DNA from: Clostridia bacterium | GTDB lineage: Bacteria; Bacillota; Clostridia; Oscillospirales; CAG-272 | Length of the DNA stretch: 5,264 bases | NCBI GenBank assembly: GCA_017456685.1 | Contig: JAFTIV010000037.1 | Location: 1 to 5,264 of the forward strand | Direction: 5' to 3' | Shown here: positions 1-5,264 of the stretch, in pieces | How positions within the stretch are numbered: position 1 is the first letter of the stretch | How the letters are laid out: each line of letters begins with the position of its first letter | The notes under the pieces: model-generated | What the model was told of the DNA's origin: nothing | The model's input: only the letters and a program-made list of their open reading frames with translations | Databases searched by the model: none | Made by a program: the position numbers and the translations under genes

Positions 1-51
1 ATGACCGATAACCCCGCCCTTCTTGCAAGCGTTCTTGACGAATACAGATAA
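1..51 (+). CDS. C-terminal end of an upstream gene (partial)
   Basis: Frame 1 is open from the first base to a TAA at 49-51 and encodes 16 residues, MTDNPALLASVLDEYR. The other two forward frames meet a stop within the first 11 bases. The sequence looks like a helical, charged C-terminal tail, and the gene would run in the same direction as everything downstream. The ATG at base 1 may be an internal methionine, because the true start probably lies to the left of the window. The fragment is too short to assign a family. The gap to the next gene is 56 bases with no terminator visible, so it may belong to the same transcript. Confidence 0.55.
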   Translation: MTDNPALLASVLDEYR

Positions 52-107
52 TGTGAAGCAAAATAGCGCAATTTTCAAGGATTTTATAAATGTGTTAGGA
101 GAATAAA

Positions 108-620
108 ATGCTAAACAATCGACTTTATCAAAAGCCAAAATTTGACACGAAATTGCTTGTGCTTGTAATACCATTTGCAATATTTGCAATTCTCGCACTT
201 GTCTTTATATTTACAACCGCTTCAATCTCAAATAAGGGCATTGATAACGCTACAGAGCTAAGCGGAATCGTGGCAACGGTTAATAATAACGACGGCAGAT
301 TTGACCTCACCCTTAAAAACGACCCAAATGTTTACTATGTCTCAAAATCGTTCTATGCAGAGCATAAGGACGAGCTAAATGCCATAAGGGTAGGAGATAG
401 CGTTACAATAAGCGTCGTTATAGAGAAAAATCTTTCCCCTATTTTGGAAATAAAAGCAAATGGCGCGAGCCTTGATACCTCAGCCTCAATTATTCAGGGC
501 TGGGAGGAAAATAAGCAATTCGGCACGATAATGAGTATTATTACCTCAGCCATTGCTATTTGTATTCTGCCATTTCTTGTGCACCATATCTTGTGTAAAA
601 AAAGGCGCTCGAGGAAATAA
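108..620 (+). CDS. Small membrane protein: two membrane segments flanking an extracytoplasmic beta-rich (OB-like) domain
   Basis: This 170-residue protein belongs to no family I can name. A basic N-terminus (residues 1-15) is followed by a hydrophobic helix at about 15-39, a polar domain at about 40-137, a second hydrophobic helix at about 138-161 and a very basic tail ending KKRRSRK. By the positive-inside rule both ends are cytoplasmic and the central domain is outside. That domain alternates short beta-like stretches (around SGIVATV, FDLTLK, YYVSK, VGDSVTISVV and ILEIKA). The 'VGDSVTI' turn is typical of small OB-type beta barrels, so an OB-like fold is a reasonable guess and no more. No catalytic motif is visible. 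An AGGAGA at 97-102 sits five bases before the ATG and supports this start. The following gene, also a small membrane protein, lies 54 bases downstream. Confidence 0.85.
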   Translation: MLNNRLYQKPKFDTKLLVLVIPFAIFAILALVFIFTTASISNKGIDNATELSGIVATVNNNDGRFDLTLKNDPNVYYVSKSFYAEHKDELNAIRVGDSVTISVVIEKNLSPILEIKANGASLDTSASIIQGWEENKQFGTIMSIITSAIAICILPFLVHHILCKKRRSRK

Positions 621-674
621 TTTAGCTTAGAAAATTTAAGAGCCAATGAAAGGCTTAAGCATAAAGGAGAAATT

Positions 675-1094
675 ATGAAAAGAAAAATAACCAATCTAAC
701 CCCAATAATTTGCTATGCTCTACAGTCCCTTGCAGGACTCGTGCTTGCAATAGTTATGTATTTTGTGGGCATAGGAAGTAAGGAGCAGGGCGCAGGCAAG
801 GTGTTGCTTGTTCTTATCTCAACTCTGTTTCTTGTAATCGGCTTGATTTATTTCGTTGTAGGAATTATACCTCTTGTCCTAAGAATTTTAAGCCTGCTTG
901 GTGGAAAAAGAAAGCTAACAATCGCTTGTATGGTGTTTGATGTGATTTATATTGCAGTAAGCGCTATTATGCTTGCTTGCTCAGCCGTTGCTGGCGCTGT
1001 TGGAGGAATAATCCTCTTTGCAATCCTTGCCCTTGTTTCTGGCGTTTCACTTGGTATGAATATTGTCGCTACAGACAAAAGAGCAGGAGAATAA
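675..1094 (+). CDS. Small four-helix integral membrane protein, unknown function
   Basis: This 139-residue, strongly hydrophobic protein has four likely membrane helices at about 10-32, 42-68, 82-101 and 104-130. They are separated by short polar loops (GSKEQGAGK near 34-42, GGKRK near 76-80), and the tail TDKRAGE is charged. The N-terminus MKRK and the KRK loop suggest cytoplasmic ends and an even number of crossings. I do not recognise the family and see no conserved charged residue inside a helix that would suggest a transport or catalytic site. AAGGAGA at 664-670 precedes the ATG at good spacing. The stop lies two bases before the start of the metallophosphoesterase gene, whose ribosome binding site is inside the end of this gene, so the two are probably translationally coupled. 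Confidence 0.82.
   Translation: MKRKITNLTPIICYALQSLAGLVLAIVMYFVGIGSKEQGAGKVLLVLISTLFLVIGLIYFVVGIIPLVLRILSLLGGKRKLTIACMVFDVIYIAVSAIMLACSAVAGAVGGIILFAILALVSGVSLGMNIVATDKRAGE
1085..1090 (+). promoter_or_regulatory. Ribosome binding site that fixes the start of the metallophosphoesterase
   Basis: AGGAGA lies six bases before the ATG at 1097 and inside the last codons of the preceding membrane protein gene. The same frame is open further left, to an ATG at 977. That 40-residue extension is rich in Cys, Trp and Arg, has no clear ribosome binding site of its own, and overlaps the preceding gene. The downstream start places the metal-binding D-x-H motif at residues 8-10, where calcineurin-like enzymes normally have it. 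Confidence 0.85.
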
Positions 1095-1096
1095 TT

Positions 1097-1789
1097 ATGA
1101 AAATAGGACTTTTTACAGATCCTCACTATAAGGGCGTAAATGGAGATGTTAGACTTCATAAGGAGTCCCTTGAAAAGATTAAGCGCGTTCTCTCAATTTT
1201 CAAGGCAGAGGGTTGTGCGCTTGCAATTTGCCTTGGCGATATTATCGACACAGAGTCCAAGCACAAGCTTGAGATTGAAAATCTAAAAAGAGTAAAGGAA
1301 GCATTTGATGCCTCGGGCTTAGAAATATGCGCTCTTATGGGAAATCACGACGGATTTTGCTTCACCCCCGACGAGTTTTACTCCGTGCTTGGTGAGGAAT
1401 ATAGACCGAAAACAATACACTGTGGCGATAAAACCCTTATTTTTGCCGATGCGAACTTCTTTAAAAGCGGTGCGCGCTACGCGCCAGGGGATACCAACTG
1501 GACAGACAGCTTTCTTCCCGACCTTGATAGAATAAGAAAGGAAATTGATGCCTCGCTTGGAGCTTGCTATATATTTATGCATCAAAATGTTGACCCTGAG
1601 CTTCTTGAAAGCCACAGAATTGCAAACGATGCGGAATTTAGAGAAATGATAGAGGACACAGGCAAGGTTGTGGCAGTAATTCAAGGTCACTTCCACGACG
1701 GCGCGCGCTCAACCCATTCGGGTATAGATTACATAACAGTGGGCGCAATGTGCGAGCACGAGCTACCGTATTTTATTTTGGAGATTTAA
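1097..1789 (+). CDS. Calcineurin-like metallophosphoesterase
   Basis: This 230-residue, probably cytosolic enzyme (no signal peptide) should hydrolyse phosphomonoester, phosphodiester or pyrophosphate bonds using two metal ions. The full set of family metal ligands is visible: D8 and H10 (TDPH), D48 (LGDIID), N83-H84 (GNHD, 82-85), H162 (MHQN) and H198/H200 (GHFH, 197-200). The protein is about the minimum length for a single catalytic domain, with nothing added at either end. The stretch after GHFH, with 'SGIDYITVGAMCE', recalls Mn-dependent ADP-ribose/CDP-alcohol diphosphatases, where a similar 'gi-yv-l-g-ie' segment follows the GHxH motif. This resemblance is from memory, so the substrate is not established. 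The start at 1097 was chosen over a 40-residue longer frame. The stop codon abuts the ATG of the TIR gene with no gap, which suggests coupled translation and a shared role. Confidence 0.93.
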   Translation: MKIGLFTDPHYKGVNGDVRLHKESLEKIKRVLSIFKAEGCALAICLGDIIDTESKHKLEIENLKRVKEAFDASGLEICALMGNHDGFCFTPDEFYSVLGEEYRPKTIHCGDKTLIFADANFFKSGARYAPGDTNWTDSFLPDLDRIRKEIDASLGACYIFMHQNVDPELLESHRIANDAEFREMIEDTGKVVAVIQGHFHDGARSTHSGIDYITVGAMCEHELPYFILEI

Positions 1790-2572
1790 ATGAGTATCGA
1801 AAAGAAGTATAACGGTGAGGGCGGATATGTCTTCGTATCACATAGCCATCACGATATAAAGGATGTAAGAGAAATTAGAAATTACCTTGAGGGCGAGGGG
1901 CTTGAGCCGATTTTGTTCTACCTAAAAAGCATGGACGATGGCGACACATCAAAACAGGCGCTTCTCAAGCACTTAATATATGACGAGATAGATGCAAGAC
2001 AGTTTTTTCTTTACCTCGATAGCCAAAATGCGCGCTCGTCTAAGTGGGTAAGCGAGGAGCTTGAATATGTAAAAGCGCGCCACCCCGAGCGCCTGATACC
2101 TGTTGATTTAAAGCAGGACAAGGCTTTGATTTTTGCAGAGATTGAAAAGCTTGTAAAAAGCATGCGTGTTTTTATGTCCTATCACGGTGCAGATACTGAA
2201 ATTGCCGTAAAGCTAAAGGAGCGCCTCATAAAGCACGACTTTAGAGTCTTTTGTGCTTATAGCGATATAACCGCTGGCTCTAACTATGCTGTGCAAATTG
2301 TAAATGCAATAAAGGAAGCATCACAAAATGGAATTATAATTGTCTTGATTACCGAAAGCTCAAAGAGATCTCATTCCGTAATGTGTGAGCTTGAAATGGC
2401 ATTTGAAAACGATGCAAAAATCCTTCCTGTGGTAGTTGGTGATGTTTTAATTGATGGTGCATTACAGTACTATCTTGGCAAGCTACAGCACCTAAAATTG
2501 CCCGCAAATTATACTGACGAGGACCTTGATGCTCTCACCTTGAAAATAAGAAAAATCGCAAGGAGAGTATAA
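1790..2572 (+). CDS. Tandem TIR-domain protein (TIR-TIR), putative NAD+-processing enzyme
   Basis: This 260-residue soluble protein is made almost entirely of two TIR domains. TIR1 spans about 12-118. It opens with VFVSHSHHD (14-22), continues through FYLKSMDD (43-50) and EIDAR (66-70), and reaches SSKWVSEEL (83-91). E90 falls four residues after W86, matching the spacing of the catalytic Glu in NAD-cleaving TIRs such as SARM1 (W-V-x-x-E). TIR2 spans about 125-220. It opens with RVFMSYHGAD (126-135), has a clear BB-loop-like segment DITAGSNYAVQI (159-170), then IIIVLITESS (182-191) and SVMCELEMA (196-204), where E200 is the matching glutamate. A short C-terminal helix, about 242-259, is basic. 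Many bacterial TIRs cleave NAD+ to ADP-ribose or make cyclic ADP-ribose signals, including in Thoeris defence; others only mediate contacts. Activity here is inferred. The gene starts immediately after the phosphoesterase stop and has GGAGA at 1780-1784. No membrane, STALD or SLOG partner is visible in the window. Confidence 0.9.
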   Translation: MSIEKKYNGEGGYVFVSHSHHDIKDVREIRNYLEGEGLEPILFYLKSMDDGDTSKQALLKHLIYDEIDARQFFLYLDSQNARSSKWVSEELEYVKARHPERLIPVDLKQDKALIFAEIEKLVKSMRVFMSYHGADTEIAVKLKERLIKHDFRVFCAYSDITAGSNYAVQIVNAIKEASQNGIIIVLITESSKRSHSVMCELEMAFENDAKILPVVVGDVLIDGALQYYLGKLQHLKLPANYTDEDLDALTLKIRKIARRV

Positions 2573-2573
2573 T

Positions 2574-3359
2574 ATGAGCTACTTCGATATAACCTTTCTT
2601 GGCACCTGTGCGTGCGATTTTTCACCAAGACTTGACACCGACCTTAAAAGCAAGCTTGACAAGGATGCAAGGCGCGCCTCGTGTATGCTTGTTGACGGAA
2701 AATATCTTATAGATTGCGGACCACATGTGCTTGATTCGATTAGAATTTTAGGCATAGATAAGTCTAAAATTACCGATATCATAATGACCCACACTCACGA
2801 TGACCATTTTAATGAAAATAGCATAAAAGCAATTGCCGAGGGCAGAAAAAGCCCCCTTCGCGTTTGGCTAAGAGAGGGCGCACAGCCACTTAGCATAGAG
2901 GGCGTTGAGGTAAGGCTAATGACTCCGTTTGAGAAGTATTCGCTTGACGATGCCTTTTTGACGGGAATGGTCGCAAATCACGACAAAACAGCCACACCTC
3001 AGCACCTTTTGATAGAAAGAGGAGAGGACAAAATCTTCTACGGCTGTGATGGTGCTTGGCTCTTAAATGATACATATTATCACATATTAAATGCGCGTCT
3101 GTCCCTTGCGGTGCTTGATTGCACAATAGGCGACTATGAGGGCGATTATAGAATAGGTGAGCATAATAGCATACCTATGCTAAGACAGCTTCTTCCCTCG
3201 CTAAGAGGCACACACGCAATAGACGAAAAAACACAAATCTATTTTTCACACTTAGCTCCATCTCTGCACGCACCCCACGAGGAAACGGACAAAATCGCAC
3301 AAGCAATGGGCGCGCGCGTAGCATATGATGGACTGAGCATTAGGGTAGAAAGAAAATGA
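2574..3359 (+). CDS. PhnP-like metallo-beta-lactamase-fold hydrolase
   Basis: This 261-residue cytosolic metal-dependent hydrolase belongs to the group that includes phosphoribosyl 1,2-cyclic phosphate phosphodiesterase (COG1235/PhnP type). The N-terminus ITFLGTCACDFSPR and the segment RRASCMLVDGKYLIDCGP (33-50) match that group's usual opening. The metal ligands are complete: HTHDDH at 73-78 (H73, H75, D77, H78), H136 (ANHDK), D159 (GCDG) and H226 (FSHLAP). The C-terminal VAYDGLSIRV (249-258) is also characteristic of such proteins. Length is normal for a single MBL domain. PhnP opens a cyclic ribosyl phosphate in phosphonate breakdown, but no other phn gene is present here, so the true substrate may be a different cyclic phosphate or an ester. 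AAGGAGAG at 2559-2566 precedes the ATG. The gap from the TIR gene is one base, and the end overlaps the glycerate kinase start by four bases. Confidence 0.9.
   Translation: MSYFDITFLGTCACDFSPRLDTDLKSKLDKDARRASCMLVDGKYLIDCGPHVLDSIRILGIDKSKITDIIMTHTHDDHFNENSIKAIAEGRKSPLRVWLREGAQPLSIEGVEVRLMTPFEKYSLDDAFLTGMVANHDKTATPQHLLIERGEDKIFYGCDGAWLLNDTYYHILNARLSLAVLDCTIGDYEGDYRIGEHNSIPMLRQLLPSLRGTHAIDEKTQIYFSHLAPSLHAPHEETDKIAQAMGARVAYDGLSIRVERK
3356..3359 (+). other. ATGA stop/start overlap coupling hydrolase and glycerate kinase
   Basis: The start ATG (3356-3358) of glycerate kinase overlaps the TGA stop (3357-3359) of the MBL hydrolase. Unlike the other junctions, there is no AGGAG at normal spacing. 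Only a weak AGGG at 3342-3345 and an A/G-rich tract precede the ATG. Translation of the kinase therefore probably depends on ribosomes terminating on the hydrolase gene. Confidence 0.75.
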
Positions 3360-4504
3360 AGGTAGTAATAGCAATAGACTCCTTTAAGGGAAGTCTTACA
3401 AGCCTCGAGGCATCAAGCGCTGTAGCCTCGGGAATAAAAAGAGTGTATGAAAATGCTGAAATAACCACACTCCCCCTTGCTGATGGCGGTGAGGGAACTG
3501 CACGCGCAATCGCGCACGGCACGGGCGCACTCTTGTGTAGCGCGCGTGTCCACGGACCTCTTGAGGAGTCTGTCTGCGCTGAATACGCAATAATTCAAGA
3601 CACAAAAACCGCGGTTATCGAAATGGCAAGCGCCGCTGGCATAACCCTTGTGCCTACAGAAAAAAGAAATCCGCTTTTCACAACCACCTATGGTGTTGGT
3701 GAACTGATTAAGCACGCAATAGAAAAGGGCTGTCGTAGCTTTATTGTAGGAATAGGCGGAAGCGCAACAAACGATGGCGGAGCAGGAATGCTTCAGGCGC
3801 TCGGCTTCGGGCTCTACGACAAGCACGGAAACGATATTCCGCTTGGTGGCAAGGGGCTTGAGCACCTTGCAAAAATTGACACCTCAACCGCCCTTAAGGA
3901 GCTTAGCGAGTGTACCTTTAGGGTCGCCTGCGATGTCAAGAATCCTCTCTGCGGAGAAAATGGAGCAAGCGCAATATTTGGACCTCAAAAGGGCGCAACC
4001 CCCGAAATGGTAAAAAGCCTTGATTTTTATCTTTCGCACTTTGCAGAGCTGACAAGGGAAGCGCTTGGCAAGGACCTTTCAATGGCTGAGGGCGCGGGCG
4101 CCTCTGGCGGTCTTGGCTTTGCATTCGTTTCATATCTTAGTGCCTCGCTTCAATCGGGAATTGATATAGTTACCGATGCAATAGGGCTCGAGGAGTGTGT
4201 GAAAAATGCAGATATAGTTATAACAGGCGAGGGACGCTGTGATGCGCAAACCGCAATGGGAAAGGCACCCTCTGGAGTTGCAAAAATTGCCAAGAAGCAT
4301 AACAAGACGGTAATTGTGCTCGCAGGCTCAGTGTCTGCTGACGCGCGCGAGTGCAACGCTCACGGAATAGACGCGATTTTCCCAATAGTAAAAGCGCCCT
4401 GCTCGCTCGAGCACGCAATGAATGCGGACACGGCAATTTCTAACCTTAGCGACACAGCAGAGCAGATTTTCAGGCTAATTAGAGCGACTAATAAGGAGTT
4501 ATAA
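3356..4504 (+). CDS. Glycerate kinase, type II (GarK/GlxK family)
   Basis: This 382-residue cytosolic kinase transfers phosphate from ATP to D-glycerate. Enzymes of this family generally make 2-phosphoglycerate, which enters lower glycolysis. The length is typical of the family (about 375-385), and the motifs run in the expected order: DSFKGS (8-13), LADGGEGT (41-48), GIGGSATNDGGAGM (132-145), CDVKNPLCGENGA (192-204), FGPQKGA (208-214), GAGASGGLGFA (246-256) and TGEGRCDAQT (290-299). No key element appears missing and there is no frameshift. The usual companions (tartronate semialdehyde reductase, glycerate dehydrogenase, glycerate or galactarate uptake) are not in the window, so the source of glycerate is unknown. 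It is coupled to the preceding hydrolase by an ATGA overlap and lies one base before the next gene. The symbol is left blank because glxK and garK cannot be told apart here. Confidence 0.96.
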   Translation: MKVVIAIDSFKGSLTSLEASSAVASGIKRVYENAEITTLPLADGGEGTARAIAHGTGALLCSARVHGPLEESVCAEYAIIQDTKTAVIEMASAAGITLVPTEKRNPLFTTTYGVGELIKHAIEKGCRSFIVGIGGSATNDGGAGMLQALGFGLYDKHGNDIPLGGKGLEHLAKIDTSTALKELSECTFRVACDVKNPLCGENGASAIFGPQKGATPEMVKSLDFYLSHFAELTREALGKDLSMAEGAGASGGLGFAFVSYLSASLQSGIDIVTDAIGLEECVKNADIVITGEGRCDAQTAMGKAPSGVAKIAKKHNKTVIVLAGSVSADARECNAHGIDAIFPIVKAPCSLEHAMNADTAISNLSDTAEQIFRLIRATNKEL

Positions 4505-4505
4505 A

Positions 4506-5222
4506 ATGGAAAAGATTATCACATATGAAAGCCTTAGAAGCTTTGCATACTCAAACGATAAGCTCATAAAGGGCGAGATAAAGGGAATAGTTCTCGATTT
4601 CTTCGGGCTTGGCGGAATGAATATGCTCAGTGGCGACCCTGGTGATGCCAAGGAGTATGCCGAGAAGGGAATTGCTCTTGTAATCCCTTACACAAACCCT
4701 TGGTGCTGGATGAATCAATCTGCGGTTGCCTACACTGACGAGATTATCGACACCTTGTGCGCCAAATACTCGCTCCCCGACAATATCAAAATCGTGTCAA
4801 GCGGTGGTAGTATGGGCGGACTTAGCGCGCTTGTTTATACATATTACGCAAAAAGAACCCCAGTTGCTTGCGTAACAAATTGCCCTGTTTGCGATCTTGT
4901 GTATCACTTTACCGAGCGCGAGGATTTGCCTCGCACAATCTATAGCGCCTTTGCTGAATTCGATGGCACACTAAACGAGGCACTTGAGGCTCACTCTCCC
5001 TTGCATTTGGCACCCAAAAGGCCAAAAATCCCATACTCTATCTTCCATTGTGAGCACGATAACGCGGTAAGCTTAGAAAAGCACTCTGCAAGGCTTTTCG
5101 AGGCAATGAGAAAAGAGCACGATATAACCCTTATGAGAGTTCCGCTTCGCGGGCATTGTGATTTGTCCCCAGAGGCAAGAATAGAGTACAGAAGGGCAAT
5201 TGTTAAGGCAATAGAGGAGTGA
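4506..5222 (+). CDS. Alpha/beta hydrolase (serine esterase or peptidase-like)
   Basis: This 238-residue cytosolic hydrolase has a complete apparent catalytic triad. The nucleophile elbow is SGGSMGG (99-105) with S102, the acid is D185 (HCEHDNAVS), and the base is H217 (RGHCDLSP). The spacing is normal for a compact alpha/beta hydrolase of the dienelactone hydrolase/S9-like kind. The oxyanion region is probably the FFGLGG stretch (32-37) in an early strand-loop. A small helical insertion (about 130-165, between strand and acid) may form a lid and is where substrate preference would lie. No signal peptide is present. The substrate cannot be predicted: an acyl ester, sugar ester or small peptide are all possible. 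AAGGAG at 4493-4498, seven bases before the ATG, supports the start. The gene follows glycerate kinase after one base and precedes another gene by two. Confidence 0.88.
   Translation: MEKIITYESLRSFAYSNDKLIKGEIKGIVLDFFGLGGMNMLSGDPGDAKEYAEKGIALVIPYTNPWCWMNQSAVAYTDEIIDTLCAKYSLPDNIKIVSSGGSMGGLSALVYTYYAKRTPVACVTNCPVCDLVYHFTEREDLPRTIYSAFAEFDGTLNEALEAHSPLHLAPKRPKIPYSIFHCEHDNAVSLEKHSARLFEAMRKEHDITLMRVPLRGHCDLSPEARIEYRRAIVKAIEE
5215..5219 (+). promoter_or_regulatory. Ribosome binding site for the gene entering at the right edge
   Basis: AGGAG sits five bases before the ATG at 5225 and inside the last codons of the alpha/beta hydrolase gene. It is the main reason for believing that the short open frame at the edge is a real gene start. 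Confidence 0.7.
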
Positions 5223-5224
5223 AA

Positions 5225-5264
5225 ATGAAAAAAAGTTTAAAAATACTAAAGCTCATTCACCAAA
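5225..5264 (+). CDS. N-terminal start of a further gene (partial)
   Basis: Thirteen codons (MKKSLKILKLIHQ) are visible before the window ends, preceded by AGGAG at good spacing and only two bases after the previous stop. The basic, amphipathic opening resembles the N-terminal elbow helix of membrane exporters such as ABC transporter ATP-binding/permease proteins, but it would also fit many other proteins. Function cannot be assigned from this fragment. Its position makes it a likely member of the same transcript. Confidence 0.65.
   Translation, partial: MKKSLKILKLIHQ

Noticed and set aside
80..92. TATAAA at 85-90 as a possible -10 promoter element before the first full gene
   Set aside because: No -35-like hexamer lies about 17 bases upstream, and the implied transcription start would fall at the ribosome binding site.
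636..659. Imperfect inverted repeat in the 621-674 gap (TTTAAGAGCC ... GGCTTAAG), possible hairpin
   Set aside because: The stem is short, AT-rich and interrupted by a two-base bulge, and no T-run follows, so it is neither a terminator nor a convincing regulatory element.
977..1096. 40-residue N-terminal extension of the metallophosphoesterase frame
   Set aside because: It overlaps the preceding membrane protein gene, has Cys/Trp/Arg-rich out-of-frame composition and no good ribosome binding site, whereas the ATG at 1097 has AGGAGA at proper spacing.
1319..1696. 125-codon open frame on the minus strand inside the metallophosphoesterase
   Set aside because: The + strand frame has all catalytic motifs; the opposite frame has none and no ribosome binding context.
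1790..2572. Canonical Thoeris system
   Set aside because: No ThsA-like partner (SIR2 or other NAD-binding effector with SLOG/STALD domain) is visible in the window, so only the TIR component can be supported.
3300..3560. Dense GCGC/CGCG words, considered as a methylation, attachment or repeat site
   Set aside because: The same words occur throughout the coding region from about 1450 to 4920 without periodic spacing and are explained by Ala/Arg codon use.
3413..3865. 150-codon open frame on the minus strand inside glycerate kinase
   Set aside because: It lies opposite conserved motifs of a canonical glycerate kinase, has no family-like sequence, and reflects codon bias of the + strand gene.

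Overview
The window is a compact run of genes, all on the + strand. It holds seven complete coding sequences plus a fragment of a gene at each end. By eye the GC content is moderate: AT-rich at the left, with GCGC-rich words common from about position 1450 onward. Start sites carry strong AGGAG-type ribosome binding sites at short spacing, all starts are ATG, and AGA is the favoured arginine codon. Together these suggest a Bacillota (Clostridia-like), probably uncultured, bacterium. That placement is an inference from style and not a marker-based assignment. I see no RNA gene, CRISPR array, insertion sequence, convincing promoter or Rho-independent terminator.

Layout: positions 1-51 are the last codons of an upstream gene. 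Positions 108-620 encode a small protein with two membrane segments flanking an extracytoplasmic beta-rich, possibly OB-like, domain. Positions 675-1094 encode a small four-helix membrane protein. A tight gene cluster follows: a calcineurin-like metallophosphoesterase (1097-1789), a tandem TIR-domain protein (1790-2572), a PhnP-like metallo-beta-lactamase-fold hydrolase (2574-3359), a type II glycerate kinase (3356-4504) and an alpha/beta hydrolase (4506-5222). The first 40 bases of another gene begin at 5225. From 675 to the right edge the gaps after 1094 are +2, 0, +1, -4, +1 and +2 bases, so these genes are almost certainly cotranscribed and probably translationally coupled.

How they might work together: the most interesting point is a two-TIR protein placed directly between two metal-dependent phosphoesterases. 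TIR domains of many bacteria cleave NAD+ or make ADP-ribose-derived signals. The upstream enzyme has a complete calcineurin-type metal site and a C-terminal region reminiscent of Mn-dependent ADP-ribose/CDP-alcohol diphosphatases. The downstream enzyme belongs to the broad family containing PhnP, which opens a cyclic ribosyl phosphate. A module that makes and then removes an ADP-ribose-type metabolite is therefore a reasonable hypothesis, but the sequence alone does not prove it. The cluster could equally be a loosely themed operon of small-molecule hydrolases and kinases.
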